The translations under genes were made by a program, and so were the position numbers. From an uncultured Bacteroidales bacterium (GTDB lineage: Bacteria; Bacteroidota; Bacteroidia; Bacteroidales; FEN-979), in NCBI GenBank assembly GCA_903959905.1, contig CAJBYO010000047.1:1-64000 (forward strand): 64,000 bases of DNA, given 5' to 3'. The notes beneath the pieces are model-generated. The model worked only from the letters and a program-made list of their open reading frames with translations, was not told where the DNA came from and searched no databases. Positions 18,236 to 25,619 of this stretch are shown here, one piece after another. The first letter of the stretch is position 1. Every line of letters starts with the position of its first letter.

Positions 18236-18274
18236 ATAAAAAAGGGTTCCAGAAATTCTGAAACCCTTGATACT
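18236..18274 (-). terminator. Rho-independent terminator of tRNA-Gly
   Basis: On the minus strand, AAGGGTTTCAG and CTGGAACCCTT pair (one mismatch) around a short AATTT loop, followed by a run of T. It lies directly downstream of the tRNA 3' end. A near-identical copy with perfect arms (AAGGGTTTCAG/CTGAAACCCTT) follows the tRNA fragment at 16580-16612, where it may also terminate the plus-strand hydrolase transcript. Confidence 0.8.
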
Positions 18275-18279
18275 GTAAG

Positions 18280-18352
18280 AGCGGTAAATGGGATTCGGAC
18301 CCACGACCCTCAGCTTGGGAAGCTGATGCTCTACCAACTGAGCTACTACCGC
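18280..18352 (-). tRNA. tRNA-Gly (anticodon CCC)
   Basis: The cloverleaf reads on the minus strand from 18352. The acceptor GCGGTAG pairs with TTACCGC. The D arm is GCTC-AGTTGGTA-GAGC. The anticodon arm is TCAGC-TTCCCAA-GCTGA with anticodon CCC. The T arm is GTGGG-TCCGAAT-CCCAT. The discriminator is T, as expected for bacterial tRNA-Gly, and CCA is not encoded. It decodes GGG. A strong hairpin terminator follows. The 3' half is duplicated about 1.66 kb downstream. Confidence 0.95.
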
Positions 18353-19089
18353 AAGTGTATGAAATTCAAATAACCTTGAGAACGTTAAAAAAGATTCTGG
18401 TGGCAAATATACCAGTTTTTTGTCTGGATGCCAATGGCCATTGAAAAATTATTCCGGGCATCACCTGGTAAAAGCCATGTGAAATCAACAGGAATAAATA
18501 GGTATTCACCTGGATATTAGTTATTAGCGACTTATTTTGAGCACCGTAGGATTGACCAGCAACAGATGCCCAAGCTTATGATGATGCGTGAAAGCTATAT
18601 TGGAACACTGATAACACAGATTGGACTGATATACACAGATTTGAACAATAACCGTTTTTCAAATCAGTGGAAATCTGCCGCATCTGCGGTATCTGCGTGC
18701 TAATCTGAACAAATGTAAATAATGCTTTTGACTGTTTTGTTGCATCATATTTTCAAATCAGTGAAAATCTGCCGCATCTGCGGCATCTGCGTGCTAATCT
18801 TAACAATTGTAAATGATGCTTGTGACTGTTTTGTGGCATCATACTGCATCATCTGTCAAATAATCAAGAATATATATTTCCAATTCATATTTTTTTTATA
18901 TTTACACGAGGTGTTAACTTATTTATATTCAGACAGTCATCGTTATGAATACAACCTTACAAAGACATAGCCATCACACTAACTGTCAAAGGTTAACATC
19001 ACCTGCTGTTGCAGATACCCTGAGAATTTCCGCCAACCACGCCACGACGAATTCAAACTGCTTCCTCACCTATTTTACACTTCAGTGTT
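18353..19089. other. 737-base intergenic region with repeats
   Basis: There is no supported gene. The stretch carries a dispersed 'cagattggactgatatac' type sequence near 18609-18650, then a 94-bp tandem duplication (listed separately), then an AT-rich block before the Ig-repeat protein. An 82-codon frame at 18722-18970 runs through the duplication and looks non-coding. Confidence 0.5.
18657..18843. repeat. Tandem duplication, two 93-bp copies
   Basis: Copy 1 is 18657-18749 and copy 2 is 18751-18843, both beginning TTTCAAATCAGTG and ending GCATCATA, with about ten differences. Each contains ATCTGCCGCATCTGCGG and CTGCGTGCTAATCT, related in wording to the CGCAGATT inverted-repeat family found at three other places. 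Confidence 0.8.
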
Positions 19090-22000
19090 ATGAAACAGCT
19101 TCACTTTCTGATGATGTTCATCATCATCCTGGCTTTGGCGGCCAATGGACAGGTTGGTATTAATGCAGACGGCAGTCAGCCCGACCCTTCTGCCATGCTT
19201 GATGTCAAATCAGGCGTAAAAGGTCTTCTGCCCCCGCGGGTGGCACTTACTGCGATCAATGTTGCAGACCCGGTTATTGCACCGGCGGTCGGACTTCATG
19301 TTTACAATACCGCTACCGCTGGCACCTCCCCGAACAATGTCATCCCCGGAAATTATTACTGGAACGGCACCCGCTGGATCCCCGTTTCTCCACCGCAGGG
19401 AGCTAATTTCGGCGATATGCTTTACTGGAACGGCACGCAGTATGTGCAGGTGCCTGTTGGGCTTCCGGGGCAGTTCCTCCGGCTTTCGCCCGATTTCGTA
19501 CCAACGTGGATGGGCGCTACTTTTGCTACCCTCACAACAACAGCCGCATCTGGGATCACGGCAAGTGGTGCGGTAAGTGGCGGGAATATTACCTCAGACG
19601 GCGGTTCCAATGTTACTGAGAGGGGAATTTGTTACAATACCTCTTCCTACCCGACTACGCTTAACACTAAGGTTACTACTGGATTTGGCACCGGTTCATT
19701 CACGGCAACTTTATCGCAGCTGGCTCCCAATATGACCTACTATGTGCGTGCCTATGCTTTTAACAGCGCCGGTACTGCCTATGGAAATGAAGTTTCATTC
19801 AGCACATTGCCCGCTTCCGCAATCCCGGTTATATCCGGCGAAGCCTCTCCTTGCCAGGATAACAATTATTCCTATTCCACCGAGATGTATTTACCTCCTT
19901 ACGACTGGATCGTTTCAGGAACAGCGGGTGTTGATTACACAATAACAGATGGCGGCGGCCTCACGGATCACGCAATCTCCATTACCTGGCATACGTCGGG
20001 CGCCCAATCGGTAAGTGTTTCATACTTTGGAGCTTCAGGATATGGTGTGTTGCCCGTGAATGTTGTGGAAACGCTTCCTGTAAGTGTTGTAATTACCGCT
20101 TCGGAGAACCCGGCTTGTGCCGGAACACCTGTAATATTAACCGCCACACCGGTCAATGGCGGAACAACCCCTTTCTATCAATGGCAAATAAACGGGATGG
20201 CCGTCGCTGGAGGAACAAACTCGTCCTATACCACCTATCCATCTGATTGGGAGAGCATTTCGTGTACGATGTCGTCAAGTGCCCCATGTGCTGAACCAAA
20301 CCCTGTATTATCTAATACAATAGGAATGACAGTTTCAGACATTTACCCGGCGGCTGTCAATATCCAGACATCTGCGAACCCGATATGTACCGGCAACCCG
20401 GTAACATTTACAGCCACCCCGGTTTTTGGCGGAAGCACGCCCCAATACCAATGGACATTGAACGGGATAAGTATAAACGGTGCTACCGGAAGCACATACA
20501 CCTATATGCCGTCTAACCAGGATGCAATCAGTTGCATGATGACTTCCAGCCTTCCATGTGTACCGGTAAACCCGGTGGAATCTGAACCGATCATCATGAC
20601 GGTGCTTCCCATGTCTGCCTCTGTTTCCATTGCTGCTTCGTCCAATCCATCCTGCCAGGGAGAACTGGTAACCTTTACTGCAACCCCTACAAATGCAGGA
20701 ACATCTCCCTCCTATCAATGGACCGTTGACGGTTTTAATGTTGGTTCAAACGTACCAACTTATAGTTATATTCCTTCAGACGGTCAAACAATACAGTGCA
20801 TGATTCAGTCATCCAGTGGCTGCGGAACTCCTCAAACTGCCAGCTCAAACACCATTTCAATGCTGGTGATTCCGGTGGTTACAGCAGGCGTAACAATATC
20901 TGCATCTGCCAATCCTGTATGCCTTGGATCACCAGTTACCTTTACTGCCATAGCGGTTAACGGCGGAGCCTCGCCAACGTATCAATGGAAATTAAACGGA
21001 ATAATGATCACAGATCCAACAAATCAGACATTTACTTATATACCTGCAAACAATGACGTCATATCCTGTGTGATGACCTCCTCGTTGCAGTGTGTAAGCG
21101 GGAACCCTGCCTCATCAAACCCCATCACCATGTATGCAGGGCAAAATTTACCGGTTAGTATCACAATCCAGGCGTCAACAAACCCAATTTGCCCCGGTTA
21201 TGCTGTAACCTATTCTGCCACACCTGTGAATGGCGGATCTGCCCCGCTTTTTCAGTGGATGGTCAACGGAATCATTGTCAGCGGAGGCAATGGATCAGTT
21301 TTTACGTATACCCCAATGAACAACGACCAGGTCTCGTGTACCCTTACATCAAGCCAGGCATGTGTTTCAGGGAATCCTGCCACATCAAACATTATTACAA
21401 TGATTGTAGTGCCTCCACCCACCAGCGTAACCATCAATGCATCGCAAAATCCGTTTTGCAATGGCTCTACTGTTACGTGTACCTCCACTGCGATTAATGG
21501 TGGAATGAATCCTTCCTATCAGTGGCAGGTAAATGGGTTCAATGTTTCCGGGGCAACCAATTCAAGCTATACGTTTCTGCCATCAAATAACGACCAGGTG
21601 AATTGCATACTGACCTCAAGTTCATCATGTGTATCGGGTAACCCGGCCACATCAAACACCGTCGTATTGAATACGGGCACCAATTTACCGGTTTCAGTAA
21701 CTGTCAGTTCAAATGTTAATAATGTATGTCCGGGAACATCTGTACAGTTTACGGCTACAGTTACCAATGGTGGCAACATTCCGGTTTACCAGTGGTTTAA
21801 GAACAGCATTTTTGTCGGCGCAAATTTACCGTACTACAATACGGCTTGTAATAACCTGGATCAAATCACCTGTCGTGTTACTTCAAGCCTGAGTTGTGCC
21901 AACCCAACTGCGGTCACATCTGCTCCACTCATCATGAATGTATTACAGCAGGCAAATGTGTCGGTTTCAATTGCAGCATCCGTTAATGAAAGCTGTGCCG

Positions 22001-22494
22001 GAACTGCGGTAACCTATACTGCTGTGTCTGTCAACCCCGGATCCAATCCACTGTATCGATGGAAACTAAACGGAATAATAGTAAGTGCATCGGCCAGCCC
22101 GGTATTCACCACCATTCCTTCAAACGGTGATTTAATACTGTGCCAGCTTTCTTCAAGTGAGCTTTGTGCCAACCCCAACGTTGTCAACTCCAACACGATA
22201 ACTGCAGTGGTTAATTCACCGGTTCCGGTTGCAGTTTCAATTTCAGCATCAGCAAACCCCGTAAGCACAGGTGCATCTGTTACATTTACCGCCATCAGCA
22301 ACAATGGGGGTGCTTCACCCGGATATCAATGGAAAAAGAATGGTACTAGTGTGGGAACAAACAGTTCAACATTCACTTACAACCCTGAAAATAACGACAT
22401 TATCACCTGTATTCTGACATCCTCCGGGACCTGCGTTTCAGGCAACCCTGCAACTTCAAATCCAATTGTGATGAGTGTGACGGGAGGGAAATAA
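19090..22494 (+). CDS. Large secreted protein with nine tandem Ig-like repeats, no sorting tail
   Basis: This 1134-residue protein has a signal peptide (about 1-20, ending AANGQ). Its N-module (INADGSQPDPSAMLDVKSGVKG...YYWNGTRWIPV) is shared with the gene at 17128. A fibronectin-like domain with TYYVRAYAFNSAGTAYGNEVSF lies near 145-240, and a PKD/Ig-like domain near 240-330. Nine repeats of about 88 residues follow to the end, each with a P-x-C or equivalent, YQW-x-(L/V)NG, a Y-x-P-(S/N)-(N/D) turn and C-x(n)-SS-x-x-C; repeat 9 lacks the first Cys. Paired cysteines suggest one disulfide per domain. The chain stops at NPIVMSVTGGK with no T9SS tail, which is unusual for this architecture and may mean 3' truncation. 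The role is probably adhesion or surface spacing. Confidence 0.82.
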   Translation: MKQLHFLMMFIIILALAANGQVGINADGSQPDPSAMLDVKSGVKGLLPPRVALTAINVADPVIAPAVGLHVYNTATAGTSPNNVIPGNYYWNGTRWIPVSPPQGANFGDMLYWNGTQYVQVPVGLPGQFLRLSPDFVPTWMGATFATLTTTAASGITASGAVSGGNITSDGGSNVTERGICYNTSSYPTTLNTKVTTGFGTGSFTATLSQLAPNMTYYVRAYAFNSAGTAYGNEVSFSTLPASAIPVISGEASPCQDNNYSYSTEMYLPPYDWIVSGTAGVDYTITDGGGLTDHAISITWHTSGAQSVSVSYFGASGYGVLPVNVVETLPVSVVITASENPACAGTPVILTATPVNGGTTPFYQWQINGMAVAGGTNSSYTTYPSDWESISCTMSSSAPCAEPNPVLSNTIGMTVSDIYPAAVNIQTSANPICTGNPVTFTATPVFGGSTPQYQWTLNGISINGATGSTYTYMPSNQDAISCMMTSSLPCVPVNPVESEPIIMTVLPMSASVSIAASSNPSCQGELVTFTATPTNAGTSPSYQWTVDGFNVGSNVPTYSYIPSDGQTIQCMIQSSSGCGTPQTASSNTISMLVIPVVTAGVTISASANPVCLGSPVTFTAIAVNGGASPTYQWKLNGIMITDPTNQTFTYIPANNDVISCVMTSSLQCVSGNPASSNPITMYAGQNLPVSITIQASTNPICPGYAVTYSATPVNGGSAPLFQWMVNGIIVSGGNGSVFTYTPMNNDQVSCTLTSSQACVSGNPATSNIITMIVVPPPTSVTINASQNPFCNGSTVTCTSTAINGGMNPSYQWQVNGFNVSGATNSSYTFLPSNNDQVNCILTSSSSCVSGNPATSNTVVLNTGTNLPVSVTVSSNVNNVCPGTSVQFTATVTNGGNIPVYQWFKNSIFVGANLPYYNTACNNLDQITCRVTSSLSCANPTAVTSAPLIMNVLQQANVSVSIAASVNESCAGTAVTYTAVSVNPGSNPLYRWKLNGIIVSASASPVFTTIPSNGDLILCQLSSSELCANPNVVNSNTITAVVNSPVPVAVSISASANPVSTGASVTFTAISNNGGASPGYQWKKNGTSVGTNSSTFTYNPENNDIITCILTSSGTCVSGNPATSNPIVMSVTGGK

Positions 22495-22507
22495 ATTTCA
22501 GTGAAAA

Positions 22508-24379
22508 CTACACATCCCGGTCGCTGAGTTCCATCCACCGGTCGGTTTTAATCTCAATTTCAGGAAGGATCGCCGCCCAGCGTTCGGAGCGCTGGGTGAG
22601 CGTAGCGGCATCGAGGGTGCCGGATTGAAGGTCGGCCTCAATGGCTGACTTCTCTTCCTCCAGGCTGGCAATCTCCTTTTCCAGGGTTTCCAGTTCGCGT
22701 TTCTCCTTGAACGACAATTTATTGGAGGCCGGAGCTGCCTGTTTCTGCGGCTCGGCATTTTTAACCGTGAGTCTTTTCGCCAGCAATTCCACGCGCTTCT
22801 TTTCGTCGCTCCAGGCTTTATATTGCGTGTAATTACCGGGGAAATCCTTGATGACCCCGTCGCCTTCAAAAACAAACAGGTGGTCAACTATTTTATCCAG
22901 GAAATACCGGTCGTGGGTAACGACCAGCACACACCCGTTAAAGGAGGCAAGGTATTCTTCCAGTACGTTGAGCGTGAGGATATCAAGATCGTTGGTAGGC
23001 TCATCAAGGATCAGGAAATTAGGGCTCCGCATCAGCACGGTAACCAGGTACAACCTCCGCTTTTCCCCGCCGCTCAGCTTATAAACCTGCTGAAAATGGG
23101 AATGATAGGGAAACATGAAATAGTTGAGGAAGGCGGCGGCCGTAATGGTGTCGCCGTTGCCAAGTTTCACCACTTCCGCGATTTCCTTCACCACGTCAAT
23201 GACTTTTGTGTCTTCGTTGAATATCAACCCCTGCTGCTTGTAGTAGCCGTATTGAATGGTCTCCCCGGTCTGGATATGCCCTTTCTGCGGCCTGATCTTC
23301 CCGGTGATGACATCCAGGAATGTTGACTTCCCCGAACCGTTTTTCCCGACAACGCCAATCTTTTCCCTGCGTTTGAAGGTGTAGGTAAACCCCTTCAGGA
23401 TGGTCAGCTCGCCCCATTTGAACGACACATCGTTGATCTCCAGGATCTTATTCCCCATCCGGGCGCCTTCAATATTCAGGTTCAGCCGCTCTTCATATAC
23501 TTTGTTTGACGCTTTTTCCTGCAGGTCGTAAAAGCTGTCGATACGTGCCTTTGCCTTGGTGGTGCGCGCTTTGGGCATCCGGCGCATCCATTCCTGCTCG
23601 GTGCGCATGAGGTTCTGGGCGCGTTCAACCTCCTTGTTCTGGTTCTCAATGCGTTCGGCCTGTTTCTCCAGGAAATAGGAGTAATTTCCGCTGTAGCGGT
23701 ACACCGCAGCGTTTTCCATCTCGATGACCTCGTTGCACACCCGGTCGAGGAAATAGCGGTCGTGGGTGACCATCAGGAGTGTGATGGCCGTTTTTGAAAG
23801 GTATTCTTCCAACCATTCGATCATCTCCACATCCAGGTGGTTGGTCGGTTCATCCATGATGAGGAAGGTGGGCTCGGTGATGAGCACTTTGGCAAGGGCG
23901 ACCCTTTTCCGCTGCCCCCCGGAAAGGCTTCCGACGCGTTGGTCAAGGTCGGGCAGCTTCAGCTGGGTGAGGATCTGCTTTACCCTGGTTTCATACTCCC
24001 ATCCCTGGATGGCATCCATGCGTTCAATGGCACGCTGGATCTCATCCTTATCCTCCCCTTTGATCACATGCTCATAATTCAGGATCGTTCGCTGGATCTC
24101 GTTGGAATGGGAATAAACCTCTTCAAAAACGGTGTTCGCCGGCGACATATCCGGCTCCTGCCGGAGATATTCAAAGGAGTCCTGGCTAAAAAGGCTTACC
24201 GTACCGGCATCGCATGGTTCAAGTCCGGCAATAATGTTCAGCAGGCTGGTTTTCCCTGCTCCGTTCCTTGCAATAAGCGCCACTTTCTGAGACTGGCTCA
24301 GTGCAAATGAAATATTTTCAAAGAGGTTTTTCTCGCCATATGAACGGGCAAGATTCTCTACCTGGAGTACTGTCGACAT
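22508..24379 (-). CDS. ABC-F family ATPase, Uup-like
   Basis: This 623-residue soluble protein has two ABC domains and no membrane segment. The start is set at MSTVLQVENLARSYG; the longer frame from 24454 adds 25 non-conserved residues. Domain 1 has ARNGAGKTSLLN and LSGGQRKRVALAKVL; domain 2 has GKNGSGKSTFLD and LSGGEKRRLYLV. Both have DEPTN(H/D)LD Walker B motifs. The linker between them is Arg/Lys-rich, and the C-terminus (KLSFKEKRELETLEKEI...) is a coiled coil as in Uup. ABC-F proteins act on the ribosome; Uup-type members affect ribosome function and transposon precise excision. It converges with the Ig-repeat gene, leaving 13 bases between. Confidence 0.92.
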   Translation of the reverse strand: MSTVLQVENLARSYGEKNLFENISFALSQSQKVALIARNGAGKTSLLNIIAGLEPCDAGTVSLFSQDSFEYLRQEPDMSPANTVFEEVYSHSNEIQRTILNYEHVIKGEDKDEIQRAIERMDAIQGWEYETRVKQILTQLKLPDLDQRVGSLSGGQRKRVALAKVLITEPTFLIMDEPTNHLDVEMIEWLEEYLSKTAITLLMVTHDRYFLDRVCNEVIEMENAAVYRYSGNYSYFLEKQAERIENQNKEVERAQNLMRTEQEWMRRMPKARTTKAKARIDSFYDLQEKASNKVYEERLNLNIEGARMGNKILEINDVSFKWGELTILKGFTYTFKRREKIGVVGKNGSGKSTFLDVITGKIRPQKGHIQTGETIQYGYYKQQGLIFNEDTKVIDVVKEIAEVVKLGNGDTITAAAFLNYFMFPYHSHFQQVYKLSGGEKRRLYLVTVLMRSPNFLILDEPTNDLDILTLNVLEEYLASFNGCVLVVTHDRYFLDKIVDHLFVFEGDGVIKDFPGNYTQYKAWSDEKKRVELLAKRLTVKNAEPQKQAAPASNKLSFKEKRELETLEKEIASLEEEKSAIEADLQSGTLDAATLTQRSERWAAILPEIEIKTDRWMELSDRDV

Positions 24380-24482
24380 GAACGAATTAAATGAGGGACA
24401 AAGGTAGGCATTCCCGTCAGAAAATTTATGCAGGGCGGGAATACCTGAAAACATAAATTTGCCTAAATTTACAGAAAAAAAG

Positions 24483-25046
24483 ATGCCATTACACAGCTAC
24501 TTTGTCGTGTTTGCCTTTACTGTCCTATTCCTTGTTTTTGCGGGGGTTATTATCAGGCTCAGCAATTTCAGGACGGGGATCATCGGCACACCTTCAATTG
24601 ATAAGTTATATTTCTATGCAGCCAAAATTGCTGTTTTCAGCACATGGGCTCTTTTCATTCTCAAGGCTATTTTCCCTAACGTCGGATACTATACACTGCC
24701 CGATTTCTTTTCCTGGATTGCAGTTGTATTGCTGTACCTGGGGGTTATCATCCTTTCAATCTCTTTCATCAACCTTGGAAATGCGCTTAAATTCGGCTTG
24801 CCGGTACAGGAAACAAAATTGCAAACAAGGGGCTTGTACAGGATCAGCCGCAATCCTTTGTATGTGGGGGTGTATCTGATGGCAATCGGTTCATGCATCT
24901 ATTTCCCTGATCTGATTAATATTACGTTTACGATTTACACCATCTATATTCACCATATCATTATCAGGGAGGAAGAGCGGTTTCTGTCGGAGCGGTTCGG
25001 GGAGGATTGGGTGATTTACAGTTCGAAAGTGTCGAGATATATTTAG
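24483..25046 (+). CDS. Isoprenylcysteine/phospholipid methyltransferase-like membrane protein
   Basis: The protein has 187 residues from the ATG at 24483; a TTG eight codons upstream is possible but less likely. It has four to five hydrophobic segments. The C-terminal part has RGLYRISRNPLYVGVYL and EEERFLSERFGEDWVIYSSKVSRY, the SAM-binding signature of the ICMT/PEMT-like family (RNPxY, E-E-x-x-L). Such bacterial proteins methylate lipids or small hydrophobic substrates in the membrane; the substrate here is unknown. Confidence 0.8.
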   Translation: MPLHSYFVVFAFTVLFLVFAGVIIRLSNFRTGIIGTPSIDKLYFYAAKIAVFSTWALFILKAIFPNVGYYTLPDFFSWIAVVLLYLGVIILSISFINLGNALKFGLPVQETKLQTRGLYRISRNPLYVGVYLMAIGSCIYFPDLINITFTIYTIYIHHIIIREEERFLSERFGEDWVIYSSKVSRYI

Positions 25047-25048
25047 AC

Positions 25049-25226
25049 GTTTCTCGCGGATTTTCGGGAATTTTTCACGCAGATTTTCGCGGATGTTTCT
25101 CGCAGATTTTCGCAGATTACGGCGCAGATTTGGGCAGATTAAAAAAAAATATAAAATGACATGTCGGGTTCTCAAAAATAATCTGCGGTGTAATCTGCGG
25201 TGTAATCTGCGAAAATCTGCGAGAAA
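25049..25226. repeat. CGCAGATT long inverted repeat, copy A
   Basis: The left arm at 25096-25141 and right arm at 25179-25226 are near-complementary for about 46 bases and built from repeated CGCAGATT words (TTTCTCGCAGATTTTCGC...). A further partial left-arm copy is at 25049-25095. The AT-rich spacer of about 37 bases is not shared with copies B and C. The element occupies nearly the whole gap between the methyltransferase gene and dgkA, so it may fold in the mRNA between them. Confidence 0.85.
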
Positions 25227-25235
25227 TTTTAAACC

Positions 25236-25595
25236 ATGACGTTTGATGCCCGTAAATTTTTCAACAGCTTCAGCTACGCTTTCAACGGGCTCAGGATGGT
25301 ATTTCAAAGCCAGCAAAACATCCGCATTCACCTGCTGGTGGCCTGCGTGGTTCTTATTGCCGGATTCTTTGCAGGCCTTACAGCAGTTGAATGGTGCATC
25401 ATCGTTATCCTCATCTTCCTGGTTTTTGCCATGGAAGCCATGAACACAGCCATTGAAAAACTGGTGGACTTTGTTTCACCGGAATTCCACCGGCAGGCAG
25501 GGGCAGTCAAGGATATTTCGGCTGCAGCCGTGTTACTGACGGCTGTTGGCGCCATCATTGCCGGCCTGATCATTTTTTTACCACGAATACTTTAA
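25236..25595 (+). CDS. dgkA: Diacylglycerol/undecaprenol kinase
   Basis: This is a 119-residue integral membrane kinase with three transmembrane helices. The catalytic signature EAMNTAIEKLVDFVSPEFH is near residues 68-86, followed by AVKDISAAAVLL, as in DgkA proteins. In bacteria without the MDO cycle, this family commonly recycles undecaprenol. The length matches the family. It begins 9 bases after repeat copy A and is followed by the S9 peptidase after 24 bases. Confidence 0.93.
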   Translation: MTFDARKFFNSFSYAFNGLRMVFQSQQNIRIHLLVACVVLIAGFFAGLTAVEWCIIVILIFLVFAMEAMNTAIEKLVDFVSPEFHRQAGAVKDISAAAVLLTAVGAIIAGLIIFLPRIL

Positions 25596-25619
25596 ATCAA
25601 GTCAAAAACAATAAACAAC

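Noticed and set aside
18028-18280. Searched for a DGR template repeat downstream of the candidate variable region
   Set aside because: No segment resembling the YWSSSE...VRAVR coding DNA with AAC-rich substitutions was seen here, nor in 16670-17127 or 18353-19089. A remote template is still possible.
18722-18970. 82-codon frame rich in Cys and Ile
   Set aside because: It runs through the 94-bp tandem duplication and AT-rich DNA; the repeated CRICGIC segments come from the DNA repeat, and no signal or family is seen.
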